Shown: positions 1 through 9,056, numbered from the stretch's first letter. The stretch is DNA of 64,000 nucleotides from Motiliproteus sp965230185 (GCA_965230185.1 OZ245995.1:3224001-3288000), one strand, 5' to 3'. Numbers and translations are program-made. The notes: a model not told the origin generated them from the sequence alone.

Positions 1-19
1 AGCCTTTCAGAGCATCTCT

Positions 20-47
20 TTCAGCTTGCACCGGCCGGAAAGCTGAA
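20..47. terminator. Inverted repeat at the window start
   Basis: An eight-base arm TTCAGCTT at 20-27 pairs perfectly with AAGCTGAA at 40-47 around a 12-base GC-rich loop. No T-run follows, so this is either a weak terminator of a gene lying before the window or a leader hairpin of the transglycosylase gene starting at 88. Confidence 0.3.
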
Positions 48-87
48 CCACAATCAGCCGGAAAGACAGCAAGCCGAAAATCAGCCC

Positions 88-672
88 ATGCACTCATACC
101 GAACACCTGTTACCGCCATCACGATCACGGCCCTGCTGCTTGGCATGATGGTCAGCACCCTGCTGCACGCGGCCAGCCAGCCGGTCGACCAGGAGCTGCG
201 ACAGGCACTGATTCGTGCTGTCAGTCAGGCGAGCAGCTTTGAAGATCGCTTTGACGCCGAGGTCTGGCTGGTGGATATGTCTGATCGGACCCGTCGTTAT
301 GTCCGCGATGACGAAGAACGGCTCTATATTCTCCAGGCCGCACACCGGGAGGCGCGGCGAGCGCTGCTGCCGCCGGATCTGGTACTGGGAGTCATTCACA
401 CCGAAAGCCTGTTTCAGCGTTTCGCCATATCGGTAGCCGGCGCCCAGGGGCTGATGCAGGTCATGCCGTTCTGGAAAAAAGAGATTGGTCGCCCTGAAGA
501 CAACCTGACCGATATCGATACCAACCTGCGCTACGGCTGTACCATTCTCAGCTACTACCTGAAAAAATCGAAGGGCAATATCAGCGAAGCGCTGGCCCGC
601 TATAACGGCAGCTATGGCAAGATGAAGTATCCGGAGAAAGTTTTTCGCGCCCAGCTTCGATACCAGGAGTGA
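88..672 (+). CDS. Lytic transglycosylase, SLT domain
   Basis: This is probably a peptidoglycan lytic transglycosylase, which cuts the MurNAc-GlcNAc bond in the periplasm with release of a 1,6-anhydro sugar. The 194-residue product starts with a hydrophobic segment (about residues 10-28, ending near LLHAA) that looks like a signal peptide or anchor. The SLT fold follows: a catalytic glutamate in HTESLF near residue 107, then AGAQGLMQVMP and the late ALARYNGSYG block, all typical of the MltC/Slt70 catalytic core. It is short, with no LysM or other accessory domain. The ribosome binding site before this ATG is weak. The next gene is convergent and only 6 bases away. The exact family within the SLT group is unsure. 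Confidence 0.85.
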   Translation: MHSYRTPVTAITITALLLGMMVSTLLHAASQPVDQELRQALIRAVSQASSFEDRFDAEVWLVDMSDRTRRYVRDDEERLYILQAAHREARRALLPPDLVLGVIHTESLFQRFAISVAGAQGLMQVMPFWKKEIGRPEDNLTDIDTNLRYGCTILSYYLKKSKGNISEALARYNGSYGKMKYPEKVFRAQLRYQE

Positions 673-678
673 GGAGCC

Positions 679-2496
679 TCAGAGACTGCTGGAATCAATA
701 CTGTCTGCCGCTCGCACCGGTAACAGAATCACAAAGGTTGTCCCCTTTCCCGGCTCGGAGTCGACACTGATGTCACCGTCATGCAGCTTAATCACCCCGT
801 AGGAGAGTGAGAGACCAAGCCCGGTACCCTGCCCCACCTCCTTGGTGGTGTAGAAGGGGTCGAAAATCCGCCGCAATCCGGCCTCATCGATACCTTTACC
901 GTTATCCCTCACCAGAATTTCCACCGAACCACCCTGGCTCGCAGTACTCAGAGACAGGATTCCACCGCCCTCCAGCGCCTCGAAAGCGTTCACCAGAATA
1001 TTCGCCAGAGCATGACCAAGCTGCTCGGGCATCAGCGTCAGAGGAGGTATTGCTCCGAAATTACACTGCACCTCCACACCTTCAGAAAGCCCTTCGGGTG
1101 TAGCCGCCAGAGTAGCGCTGAGCAGGCCGTTCAGATCTACTTCACGCATTTTACCCGTCTCGATACTGGCGAACTCACGCAGATCACTGATGATAGCCCG
1201 AATCCGCCCGATGCCGTCCTCAGTTTCCGAAATCACCAGCGGAACCTCTTCACGGAGATACTCGAGGTCCGTGGCCTGAATCTGCGCTCTGAGGTCTTCC
1301 AGCGACTCCGGGAGCGCCGTTGTCTCCAGCCTCCCATAGCGGTCCACCAGCCGGAGCAACTGCTCGAAGCTGGTGGCAAACATCCCGATATTGCTCTTGA
1401 TAAAACCCAGCGGATTATTGATTTCATGCGCGACTCCCGCCGCCAGCTGACCAACGGATGCCAGTTTTTCGGCATGAAACAGACGGTCCCGAGCCTCACT
1501 CAGCTGAGCTGTGCGCTCCCGAACCCGGTCTTCGAGGTTACGGCGATGATTTTCGTTTTCCAGACTGAGGAGCAGGTTCTCAAATGCCGTTTCGAAATTA
1601 CGGCTGAACAGATCCAGCAGATGACAGAGCCCCGAATCCAGCGCCCGCACACCGTCAAAACAGAAAAGCAGCGACCGCCCTCTCCGACTTCTTCCTGCCA
1701 GCGCCAGCAATCCGTCCCGGCAGACCGTACGTCCTTTGCCGGCGGCTTCCATCAGCACTGACCTGACCGGCGGGGCCAGTTGTTCGGACAACTCCCCTCC
1801 ACCTTCCGCAACCATCGACCCGGATCCGGCCAGAAACCCGGGATACCCATCCTCAAAATCAGCGGCAATCCAGCTCCGCTCAGTCGCTGGCGAACTGAAC
1901 GGAATAAAGCCGCTGAGCTGCTCCTGAAGGCAGCCGATGAAATCATCGATGGTGTGCTGTTCGTAGATCTTCGCGGTGGCAGCGACGATATAGTCCAGCC
2001 GCCGGTTGTTCTCCTCAACCCGGTGCAGATCCCGATAAGAGCGCAGCGAGGTCAGAATAACCGAAAACAACGCCTGGGAAGTGAGCTCAGATTTAGTTTT
2101 GTAGCCATCAATCTCGTAATTGAGGATGACATCACGTTCCGGTACATCACCGGGTTGTCCGGTACGGAGAATAATTCGAGTCAGGTGGTTGTTGAGTTCG
2201 TGGCGGATATAGTTGGCAACTTCGAAGCCGGCATTATCGGTCTCCATCACGATATCCAGCAACACCAGCGCAATATCGTCATGTTCCCGACATCGCTGGC
2301 GCGCCTCTTCGCCACTCCAGGCGCTGATAAACTCCAGTGGCCGGTCGTCCAGCACCACCCGTTTCAGGGCCAGCCGCGTGACCTGATGAACACTGTCATC
2401 ATCATCGACTATCAGAACTTTCCAGCTATCGCTCTCTTCGTCAACGACCTGCTCTTCAACGATATCGTCGTCAGCGAAAACAAACACGTCTGTCAT
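679..2496 (-). CDS. Response-regulator/histidine kinase with REC and DUF3369
   Basis: This is a 605-residue cytoplasmic signalling protein with an unusual order: receiver domain first, kinase last. The receiver (about 25-155) has the acidic cluster VDDDDS and the phospho-acceptor Asp81 in LLDIVME. A DUF3369 sensor-like domain (about 165-325) follows. A short coiled coil then leads to a HisKA domain with the phospho-accepting His357 in VAHEINNP. The ATPase domain shows an N-box (LVNAFEAL, about 501), DNGKGID (about 531) and GQGTGLGLS (about 556). There is no membrane segment. The first 170 residues closely resemble the HD-GYP regulator at 39298-40878, so the two probably read the same kind of input. 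The input signal and output partner are unknown. Confidence 0.9.
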   Translation of the reverse strand: MTDVFVFADDDIVEEQVVDEESDSWKVLIVDDDDSVHQVTRLALKRVVLDDRPLEFISAWSGEEARQRCREHDDIALVLLDIVMETDNAGFEVANYIRHELNNHLTRIILRTGQPGDVPERDVILNYEIDGYKTKSELTSQALFSVILTSLRSYRDLHRVEENNRRLDYIVAATAKIYEQHTIDDFIGCLQEQLSGFIPFSSPATERSWIAADFEDGYPGFLAGSGSMVAEGGGELSEQLAPPVRSVLMEAAGKGRTVCRDGLLALAGRSRRGRSLLFCFDGVRALDSGLCHLLDLFSRNFETAFENLLLSLENENHRRNLEDRVRERTAQLSEARDRLFHAEKLASVGQLAAGVAHEINNPLGFIKSNIGMFATSFEQLLRLVDRYGRLETTALPESLEDLRAQIQATDLEYLREEVPLVISETEDGIGRIRAIISDLREFASIETGKMREVDLNGLLSATLAATPEGLSEGVEVQCNFGAIPPLTLMPEQLGHALANILVNAFEALEGGGILSLSTASQGGSVEILVRDNGKGIDEAGLRRIFDPFYTTKEVGQGTGLGLSLSYGVIKLHDGDISVDSEPGKGTTFVILLPVRAADSIDSSSL

Positions 2497-2612
2497 GAAT
2501 CAGCCTTCAGACTGCCACGGGCTCAACCGGAAAATCATCAAACCACGCTGGTCCAGGGAATTGTTTTTAACCCCTTATACTATAGTCACAACGAAAGTGA
2601 CAGGCGGTCAGT

Positions 2613-2888
2613 TCAGCGCACCTCGAAACCGGCACCCAACTCCGGCACCTCCACCTCGGTGGCAATCACTTCGGCAACGGTAGCCAGCGGTGGTCCGACT
2701 CCAAGCCAGGCTTCCACATCACGAACGGCATTGGCTTCGCCACTGAGCAGCGCCTCGACCTGGCCATCCGCCCGGTTTCTGACCCAGCCCCGGACACCAT
2801 GAGTGTCAGCCTGCTCCTTCAGTGACTGTCTGAACCAGACGCCCTGTACTCTTCCGGAAACCATCACATGTAACGCTATCGGGTTCAT
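2613..2888 (-). CDS. acyP: Acylphosphatase
   Basis: This small cytosolic enzyme hydrolyses acyl phosphates such as acetyl phosphate and carbamoyl phosphate. The 91-residue length is normal for the family. The signature SGRVQGVWFRQS near residue 13 holds the phosphate-binding arginine, and GWVRNRADGQVEA carries the catalytic asparagine. I chose the ATG at 2888 because an AGGAG lies six bases upstream of it; a TTG two codons earlier is less likely. It lies next to the yihY-like gene, as in many gammaproteobacteria. Confidence 0.93.
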   Translation of the reverse strand: MNPIALHVMVSGRVQGVWFRQSLKEQADTHGVRGWVRNRADGQVEALLSGEANAVRDVEAWLGVGPPLATVAEVIATEVEVPELGAGFEVR

Positions 2889-2926
2889 TGCCAACTCCTG
2901 TCCCGGGTAACTATCGCACTGGTTGC

Positions 2927-4222
2927 TTACAAACTTCGTAACCCGGGTCTCTCACCTGTCGGAACGACGATGGCACTGCCACCTTTACCAAACAGACTGG
3001 CAAGGTCAACTGCCAGCTGCTGATGCCGGAATTCGGTGACCGCCTGCAGGTGCCGGGACAACTCGCTGACCCAGGGGCGCTGCACTCCATCGGTCATATC
3101 CGGAAGCTTCCAGGGCAGCAGCTGGCAGAGCTGCAACAGCGTCACGCTGTGCAGATCCCGGGCCAGCAGATACTCGCCCTGTTCGGTGCGGGTAATAACC
3201 GCCACCTGAAGCAATTCGTTGAGATAGTCATCACAGGCGGACTGATCAAGATCCGGCAACGCCCGCTGTACCTCAACCGCCGACCGGGCGCGCCCTTTTT
3301 TCTGAGCCTGCCACAGCAGCTCCAGAATCATCAGCACACAGACCAGATGTTGCCCGGACGTTCTTGTCGAACGGCCTCTGTAGGCACTCTGAGCCCGCAC
3401 CAGCTCTGCCCCCAGCAGAATAATCACCCAGGAAATAAATACCCAGGCCAGAAACAGCGGTACGGCTGCAAAGGCTCCGTAGATCAGCTCGTAAGAGGGA
3501 AAATGCCTGACAAACAGGGTAAACCCCTGCTTTGCCCCCTCGAACAACAGCGCCACCAGCAGTCCGCCCGCCAGGGCATGACGGATTTTAACCGGGCAGT
3601 TCGGCACGGCCGCATAGATCAGGGTAAAAGCGGCAGCACTGGAGAGCACCGGCAACAGCTTGAACAACCAGCCGCCGGTCCCGAGTACTTCGGTGGCATC
3701 GCTGATCAACGGCAGTGAAATCAGATAGGAGGTCAACACAAAGCCAAGCCCCAGCAGCAGCGGCCCGAGACTCAGCACCGCCCAGTACAGCAGAAAACTG
3801 GCCATCCCTTTACGGGGCTTACGCACCCGCCAGATTCGGTTGAACGCGGCCTCTATGCTGCGCAACATCAGGAAAGCGGTAACCACCAGAAAGCCGACAC
3901 CCACCGCCGTCAGAGTACGGGCCTGACTGGCAAACTGGCTGAGATAGTCCCGCACGGCTACGCCACTACTGGGAACGAAGTGATTAAATATCAGGTTTTC
4001 CAGCTGCACACTGACCCCCTGAAACGAGGGAATCGATGCCAGCATCGCGTAAGTCACCGTCATCAGCGGCACTACCGCGAACAGAGTGGTATAGGTCAGC
4101 GCCGCAGCATTCAGGGTTCCCTGATTAGCCCGGAAACTGGCCTGCAGATAACAGAGAAAGTGCCAGCATGCAGCCAGCTGCAGTCGGATTCTGTCCTTGC
4201 TCGCACCGTTATTCATCAACAT
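2927..4222 (-). CDS. YihY/BrkB family inner-membrane protein
   Basis: This is a polytopic inner-membrane protein of 431 residues. The YihY family was once mis-assigned as ribonuclease BN, and its function is still poorly defined. The N-terminal half shows the family core: TLNAAALTYTTLFAVVPL near residue 40, then about six hydrophobic helices up to residue 265, including an RIWRVRKP loop and LAWVFISWVIILLGAEL. The last 150 residues are a soluble winged-helix-like tail (ALPDLDQSACDDYLNELLQVAVI), which is common in the longer proteobacterial members. It is transcribed toward acyP, probably as one unit. Confidence 0.88.
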   Translation of the reverse strand: MLMNNGASKDRIRLQLAACWHFLCYLQASFRANQGTLNAAALTYTTLFAVVPLMTVTYAMLASIPSFQGVSVQLENLIFNHFVPSSGVAVRDYLSQFASQARTLTAVGVGFLVVTAFLMLRSIEAAFNRIWRVRKPRKGMASFLLYWAVLSLGPLLLGLGFVLTSYLISLPLISDATEVLGTGGWLFKLLPVLSSAAAFTLIYAAVPNCPVKIRHALAGGLLVALLFEGAKQGFTLFVRHFPSYELIYGAFAAVPLFLAWVFISWVIILLGAELVRAQSAYRGRSTRTSGQHLVCVLMILELLWQAQKKGRARSAVEVQRALPDLDQSACDDYLNELLQVAVITRTEQGEYLLARDLHSVTLLQLCQLLPWKLPDMTDGVQRPWVSELSRHLQAVTEFRHQQLAVDLASLFGKGGSAIVVPTGERPGLRSL

Positions 4223-4400
4223 CTCACTCTCTCAGCACAGGCACCCCGCGGCCGGAAAACACCGCTTGATTAGCCACCTCTTCAGTTTAGAATAGCGGTC
4301 TGATAACTAAAACAAAACCAGCATTCTTCCGAACTCAGCCACGCCCGGGCACCGGCCGGGGTTCGGATACCATTACAACAGTTCTGTGAGATTTTTATTC

Positions 4401-4751
4401 ATGAGCACTATCACTCTCTACCATAATCCCCGCTGCTCCAAATCCCGTGAGACCCTGAAACTGCTGCAGGAAAACCAGGCTGAGCCAGAAATTCGTCTGT
4501 ATCTTGAGAATCCACCGAGTCGCGAAGAGCTGCAGGCGGTACTGAGTAAACTGGGCATTGGCGCTCGGGAGCTGTTACGCACCGGTGAACAGCCCTATAA
4601 GGATAACAATCTCCGCGACAGCAGCCTGACCGACGATCAGCTGATCGATGCCATGCTGGAACACCCGAAGCTGATCCAGCGCCCCATCGCCATTAAAGGA
4701 GACCGCGCCGTTATCGGTCGTCCTCCGGAATCGGTGCTGGATCTTCTGTAA
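4401..4751 (+). CDS. ArsC/Spx-family reductase, YfgD-like
   Basis: This is a glutaredoxin-like protein of the ArsC family, 116 residues long. It has the N-terminal HNPRCSKSRETL motif with one redox cysteine, and the later ELLRTGEQPYKD and RPIAIKGDRAVIGRPPE blocks that in true arsenate reductases hold the substrate arginines. I start it at the ATG at 4401; a GTG five codons earlier adds an unlikely hydrophobic tail. No arsR, arsB or other arsenic gene is nearby, so a general thiol-redox role (as in E. coli YfgD) is as likely as arsenate reduction. Its stop overlaps the wrbA start by one base, so the two are co-translated. Confidence 0.88.
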   Translation: MSTITLYHNPRCSKSRETLKLLQENQAEPEIRLYLENPPSREELQAVLSKLGIGARELLRTGEQPYKDNNLRDSSLTDDQLIDAMLEHPKLIQRPIAIKGDRAVIGRPPESVLDLL

Positions 4752-5365
4752 TGTCCGATACCCCCTATATCCTGGTTCTGTACTACAGCCGTCATGGCGC
4801 GACAGCCAGAATGGCCCGCCATGCCGCCCGCGGTGTCGAAGAGATTTCCGGTATCGAAGCCCGGTTACGTACGGTTCCGGAAATATCCGCCGTCTGCGAG
4901 GCGACAGAACCGGATATTCCTGACAGCGGAGCACTTTACTGCAGCCAGCAGGACCTTGCCGGCTGTGCCGGCCTGTTACTGGGTTCGCCAACCCGGTTTG
5001 GTAATATGGCAGCACCGTTGAAGTTCTTTATTGACCAGACCAGCAGCCTCTGGCTGAGTGGTGGGCTGATCGGCAAGCCGGCCGGGGTTTTCAGCTCCAG
5101 CGCCAGCCTTCACGGCGGTCAGGAGACTACGCTGATCAGCATGATGCTGCCGCTGCTGCATCATGGCATGCTGCTGGCCGGCATTCCGTACAGCGAATCA
5201 GGGCTGCTGAACACCCGGGCCGGCGGCACCCCTTACGGGGCCAGCCACCTGGCGGGCCCGGACAATAAAGCACCGCTCACTGACATTGAACTGGACCTGT
5301 GCCAGGCCCAGGGCAGACGAATCGCCACGATCGCCCGCCAGCTGGCAGCCGGAGAGACACCATGA
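4751..5365 (+). CDS. wrbA: WrbA-type NAD(P)H:quinone oxidoreductase
   Basis: This is a flavodoxin-fold enzyme expected to bind FMN and reduce quinones by two electrons in the cytosol. The 204 residues begin with VLYYSRHGATARMA, the FMN phosphate loop. Next come GSPTRFGNMAAPLKFFIDQT (about 77-96) and FSSSASLHGGQETTLISMM (about 113-131), which are diagnostic for WrbA. It is slightly longer than the E. coli enzyme. It sits between the ArsC-like gene (1-base overlap) and the DUF2069 gene (ATGA overlap), so three genes form one translationally coupled operon. Confidence 0.92.
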   Translation: MSDTPYILVLYYSRHGATARMARHAARGVEEISGIEARLRTVPEISAVCEATEPDIPDSGALYCSQQDLAGCAGLLLGSPTRFGNMAAPLKFFIDQTSSLWLSGGLIGKPAGVFSSSASLHGGQETTLISMMLPLLHHGMLLAGIPYSESGLLNTRAGGTPYGASHLAGPDNKAPLTDIELDLCQAQGRRIATIARQLAAGETP

Positions 5366-5736
5366 CTGATCTGTTAACCAGCCGCGCACGACTGATGCAG
5401 CAGAGCACCCGGGTGCTGCTACTTGCATTAATTGTGTCGATCAGCTGCTGGACCCTGTGGATTTCGCCACCGCCCACCGCCAACCCGGTGACGATCTGGC
5501 TGATTCAGGCATTGCCACTGGCATGCTTTATTCCGGGAATTTTTCTTGGAAAGCCACGCACCCATATCTGGCTGTGCTTTGTGATTCTGGTCTATTTCTG
5601 TGGTGGGGTAATCTACGCGATGTCGCCGCTGCATATGGTGATGGGAATCACCCAGAGCCTGCTGACCGCCGCGCTGTTCAGTACAGCAATGATGTACGTG
5701 CGCTGGAACGGGCAGGCTCAGAGACAGGCCGGCTGA
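5362..5736 (+). CDS. DUF2069 inner-membrane protein
   Basis: This is a 124-residue membrane protein of the DUF2069 family, whose function is not known. Four hydrophobic helices are visible: VLLLALIVSISCWTLWIS, IWLIQALPLACFIPGIFLG, IWLCFVILVYFCGGVIYAM and GITQSLLTAALFSTAMMYV. The ATG at 5362 overlaps the wrbA stop (ATGA) and fits the family length; in-frame codons upstream lie inside wrbA. The operon ends here and meets a hairpin terminator shared with the convergent gene at 5850-6059. Confidence 0.88.
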   Translation: MTDLLTSRARLMQQSTRVLLLALIVSISCWTLWISPPPTANPVTIWLIQALPLACFIPGIFLGKPRTHIWLCFVILVYFCGGVIYAMSPLHMVMGITQSLLTAALFSTAMMYVRWNGQAQRQAG

Positions 5737-5792
5737 GCACGGAGCAACCGGTGCGGCGCCAGAAACAGCCGCCCCGGCCCGACGGCGCAAAA

Positions 5793-5832
5793 AAAAGCCG
5801 GTGGCCTGCATCCACAGAACCACCGGCTTTTT
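5793..5832. terminator. Bidirectional rho-independent terminator
   Basis: The arm AAAAGCCGGTGG at 5793-5804 pairs with CCACCGGCTTTT from 5820, around a 15-base loop. The stem is flanked by an A-run on the left and a T-run on the right, so it can end transcription from both sides. It separates the DUF2069 gene from the convergent small CxxC gene. Confidence 0.88.
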
Positions 5833-5849
5833 CCGATCTGTACACTGAA

Positions 5850-6059
5850 TCAGAAGCCGTCGTCACTCAGCTCGGTCACCACCGGATTACCGCAGCGCTT
5901 GCACTTGCCCTCAATAAAGACGGCATCATCCTGAACATACTCCTCCGGATCCGTCATCCCCAGATCCGCCTCCATGCACTCATTGCACCAGGTCTGATTC
6001 AGAAAAGCCTGCTGTTCCTCCTCCGGGCGGGCAGAAAAATCGCGCTGCTGGCGACTCAT
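5850..6059 (-). CDS. Small two-CxxC protein, probable zinc ribbon
   Basis: This 69-residue acidic soluble protein has two cysteine pairs, WCNEC at about residue 24 and CKRC at about residue 53. That spacing suggests a zinc-ribbon fold. The start ATG has an AGGAGAT about seven bases upstream (complement of positions 6062-6068). No family role is known to me. It lies between the hda operon and the shared terminator at 5793-5832, transcribed in the same direction as hda. It may be the last gene of that operon, although a 64-base gap separates it from the hda stop. Confidence 0.8.
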   Translation of the reverse strand: MSRQQRDFSARPEEEQQAFLNQTWCNECMEADLGMTDPEEYVQDDAVFIEGKCKRCGNPVVTELSDDGF

Positions 6060-6123
6060 GGGCGTATCTCCTCAATAAAATAACAGCTGGTTTGCGAGCC
6101 TTACCCGCACACCAGCATCACGG

Positions 6124-6837
6124 CTACCAGCCGAGGGTTTCTTTAACGAAAGGAATCGTGACTTTGCGTTTGGCGGTCAGCGAGGCGGTATCCAGCTGAT
6201 CCAGAATCGAAAACAGCTGCCCCATCTCCCTAGGACTGCGATAAAGGATAAACTGAGCCACATCGGCGGTCAGATGAATTCCCCGCCCCAGCGCTCGCAG
6301 CCGTAAGGCCGCCAGCTTCGCCTCATCGTCAAGTGCGTGAATCTGGAACACCAGCCCCCAGCTCAGCCGTGATGCCAGGTCCGGCAGCCGGACCGGCAGC
6401 TGCCGGGGCGGCTGAGCGGCGGCAACCAGCAGGCTGGTACCGGCATCCCGAAGACGATTAAACAGATGAAACAGTGCCTGCTCCCAGACAGGGTCGCCGG
6501 CCACCGCCTGAATATGATCAATACAGACCAGGTCCAGGGTTTCCAGCTCATCCAGGATATCGGGGCCGTAACCCGCCAGCTCGTCCAGCGGCAGATAGAA
6601 GCTCTGCCGGCCACGCACGGTCATGGCATGGCAGGCGGCCTGAAGCAGGTGGCTGCAGCCGGAGCCGGGTACGCCCCACAGGCAGATATACTGCTCGCTG
6701 AGCCCGGGCAGACCCTCAGCCATCGCCTCAACTGCCTGCTTGGCCTGCAGATTCTGGTGGGCCAGAAAATTACCAAAAGTTGCATCGTCCCGCAGGCCGA
6801 CACCGAGCGGAATCTGACGGGGTTGTTCTGAAATCAT
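6124..6837 (-). CDS. hda: DnaA regulatory inactivator Hda
   Basis: Hda joins the DNA-loaded beta clamp and promotes hydrolysis of DnaA-bound ATP, so that replication does not restart too early. The 237-residue product matches the AAA+ domain of DnaA. It starts with a clamp-binding-like QIPLGV segment, then FGNFLAHQN, a modified P-loop (GVPGSGCSHLLQA, about 56-68), DLVCIDHIQAVAG as Walker B, and a C-terminal RSPREMGQLFSILDQLD region. There is no DNA-binding domain IV, as expected. Its ATG overlaps the perM stop (TGATG), so translation is coupled. Confidence 0.93.
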   Translation of the reverse strand: MISEQPRQIPLGVGLRDDATFGNFLAHQNLQAKQAVEAMAEGLPGLSEQYICLWGVPGSGCSHLLQAACHAMTVRGRQSFYLPLDELAGYGPDILDELETLDLVCIDHIQAVAGDPVWEQALFHLFNRLRDAGTSLLVAAAQPPRQLPVRLPDLASRLSWGLVFQIHALDDEAKLAALRLRALGRGIHLTADVAQFILYRSPREMGQLFSILDQLDTASLTAKRKVTIPFVKETLGW

Positions 6838-7940
6838 CAATCTGTCGTTTTATCAGAGTCAGTGTTGCTGCCCTGCCTGCCGTGGCCGCTGGCATGGTAG
6901 AGCTCACTGATTTTGTAGTCATCATGAAGGTGGCGCAGCAGCACCATAATCACCGCGGCCACCGGCAACGCCAGCAGAATGCCGGTAAAGCCGAACAGCT
7001 GGCCGCCGGCCATAATAGCAAAAATCACCGCCACCGGGTGCAGGCCGATTTTGTCCCCCACCAGCAGCGGCGTCAGCACCATGCCTTCCAGCATCTGGCC
7101 GACCCCGAAAACCCCGGCTACCAGCAGCAGGTGGAGAAGATCATGAAACTGCATAAAAGCGGCGATACCGGCCGCGACAATGCCGACAATAAAGCCCATG
7201 TACGGCACGATGCTGGCCAGTCCGGCCAGCATTCCCAGCAACAGCGCCAGATCCAGACCGATGATCGCCAGACCGATGGCATAGATGGTCCCCAGCGACA
7301 GCATCACCAGGAACTGGCCCTTGATAAACGCCCCCAGCACTTCGTCGCACTCCCGCGCCCAGCGGCTGACCCGGGGCTCGATATTAAGCGGTAACAGTTC
7401 CTTCAGCCGGGCGATCATCAGATCCCAGTCACGGAGCAGGTAAAAGGTAACCACCGGAATCAGTACCATGTTAGCCAGCCATCCGGCCATTGCCACTCCG
7501 GACTCAGTTGCCTGCGCCAGCACCCTTGCAATCAGATCCCCGCCCTGTTTCCAGTTCTCCTGCAGCACCTCTCGCAACTGGCTGAGGTCGACAGTACGCG
7601 GATCAACCCCAAGTGTGTTCTGCAACCAGGGAACCACCACCGTATCCAGCTGCTCGATTAACAACGGTAATCGCTGCCCCAGGGCATCCAGCTGTCGCCC
7701 GAGCATCGGCAGCAGCAACAGCAGCAGCACGACCAGGACAACAGAAAACAGTACAAAAACAACGATGACGGCGTTGTTCCGTGACAGCCCCGATGCTTCC
7801 AGTCGATCCGCAGCCGGGTCCCAGAGATAGGCCAGCAGCATTGCGAACAAAAAAGGAAACAGGATCGGTTCCAGCAGATAGAACAGTGCCGTCAGAATCA
7901 GAGCGACACAGAGAATAAACCAGCGCTGAGAATCGGTCAT
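6837..7940 (-). CDS. AI-2E/PerM family membrane transporter
   Basis: This 367-residue protein has about eight membrane helices in the AI-2E transporter (PerM/TqsA) pattern. Two N-terminal helices are followed by a large extracytoplasmic loop with long helices (LDALGQRLPLLIEQLDTVV). The conserved core VTFYLLRDWD and the C-terminal block (GLASIVPYMGFIVGIVAAGIAA, then LVGDKIGLHPVAVIFAIMAGG) follow. The family members exchange small solutes; the substrate here cannot be told. An AGGA precedes the ATG. The gene sits between the DUF2066 gene and hda in the usual gammaproteobacterial order. Confidence 0.9.
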   Translation of the reverse strand: MTDSQRWFILCVALILTALFYLLEPILFPFLFAMLLAYLWDPAADRLEASGLSRNNAVIVVFVLFSVVLVVLLLLLLPMLGRQLDALGQRLPLLIEQLDTVVVPWLQNTLGVDPRTVDLSQLREVLQENWKQGGDLIARVLAQATESGVAMAGWLANMVLIPVVTFYLLRDWDLMIARLKELLPLNIEPRVSRWARECDEVLGAFIKGQFLVMLSLGTIYAIGLAIIGLDLALLLGMLAGLASIVPYMGFIVGIVAAGIAAFMQFHDLLHLLLVAGVFGVGQMLEGMVLTPLLVGDKIGLHPVAVIFAIMAGGQLFGFTGILLALPVAAVIMVLLRHLHDDYKISELYHASGHGRQGSNTDSDKTTD

Positions 7941-7961
7941 TGCTTCGGTCCTGTAATCCGT

Positions 7962-9056
7962 TCAGTCCTGCCAGCGGTAGTTGAGCACCGGCGCACCGGT
8001 CCGGGTCTGAAAACTCACCTGTGGGCGAAACCGCTGATTGAGCCCCACCGAGCTTTCCACCTGGCGTACCGAACCGTCGACGATCAGTCTCAGCACCAGC
8101 CGATCTTCACTCAATGAGCTGACCTGCACATCCCTGACTGCCGGCAATTCCTTCAGATAGTTGGTGATGCGGAAGTAGTCGTCGAGACCGTTAACGCCAT
8201 CGATCTGCATCTGCACCCCATCCTCATCCAGCCCGGATGAGGGTTTAACGAAATCGGCGAACACCCGGTCAGCGGTGGTTTCCACCGCAAACGCCAGCTG
8301 CTCCTCCAGCGAGCGACCGGCGCCCTCGAACGCCTGCACCTCCTGAGGCCAGAGCAGCTGCCACTGACTGTTCCAGCCACCGCGGCGATCCCGATAGATG
8401 CGCCCCACCAGTATCGCGTCCGCCTGGTAGCGCGCCGACGCCCGACGAATGCTGTCAGCAAAGAAGCCCCAGGCATCGCTGACCGGTAACGCCTGTTCGT
8501 CCTCCATATCCATCAATGGACGAAATACCGGCAGCCCCCGTTCCTCTGCCCGGTTGAGCATTGCCACAAATACCGGATCCTCGTTGCGGCCAAGGTATTC
8601 GCGGCCTCCGCTTCGCTCCTCGACAATCCAGAGCAGCACCCCGGGCCGGGTGGCACCGAGAGGCCGAACTCCGGCATCACTGAGTAACTGATCGACCAGC
8701 TGTTGACTGAAATCGATGCGCAACTGCTGCGCCAGAACTTCACGACCATCCTCGGTCTGCATGGGAATGGCGGTACTCTGATAACTGAACTGCTGAATGA
8801 AGGGGTCAGGGGCGGCGAGAGCGGCTTTCAGCTGTGGGTTGCTGACCACGGAGGGACGACCACTGACCTTGATCAGCACCTGACGCATAGCTCTGGCCAC
8901 CAGCGACGGATCGGCCTTAACAGATTGTTCCGCCACCAGTATCTGCGCCGTATACAGGTCAGCGACTCGCGCTGCCCGGGCATTGCTCAGGCCAATCAGC
9001 ATCAGCAGGGCAACCAGCAGCAGATACCGTTGCCAGATTATGATCCCGTTTACCAC
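7962..9056 (-). CDS. DUF2066 exported protein
   Basis: This is a 364-residue protein of the DUF2066 family, of unknown function, always found next to purM in related genomes. A signal peptide is visible (RYLLLVALLMLIGLSNARA, cut near residue 28). The rest is soluble and periplasmic, with the family blocks VLIKVSGRPSVVSNP and PGVLLWIVEE. The start is GTG, with GGAGG ten bases upstream. It is divergent from purM and leads the perM-hda operon. Confidence 0.88.
   Translation of the reverse strand: MVNGIIIWQRYLLLVALLMLIGLSNARAARVADLYTAQILVAEQSVKADPSLVARAMRQVLIKVSGRPSVVSNPQLKAALAAPDPFIQQFSYQSTAIPMQTEDGREVLAQQLRIDFSQQLVDQLLSDAGVRPLGATRPGVLLWIVEERSGGREYLGRNEDPVFVAMLNRAEERGLPVFRPLMDMEDEQALPVSDAWGFFADSIRRASARYQADAILVGRIYRDRRGGWNSQWQLLWPQEVQAFEGAGRSLEEQLAFAVETTADRVFADFVKPSSGLDEDGVQMQIDGVNGLDDYFRITNYLKELPAVRDVQVSSLSEDRLVLRLIVDGSVRQVESSVGLNQRFRPQVSFQTRTGAPVLNYRWQD

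Noticed and set aside
4401..4751. Arsenic resistance function for the ArsC-like gene
   Set aside because: There are no ars genes around it, and the neighbourhood is a housekeeping block, so the call was kept at family level.
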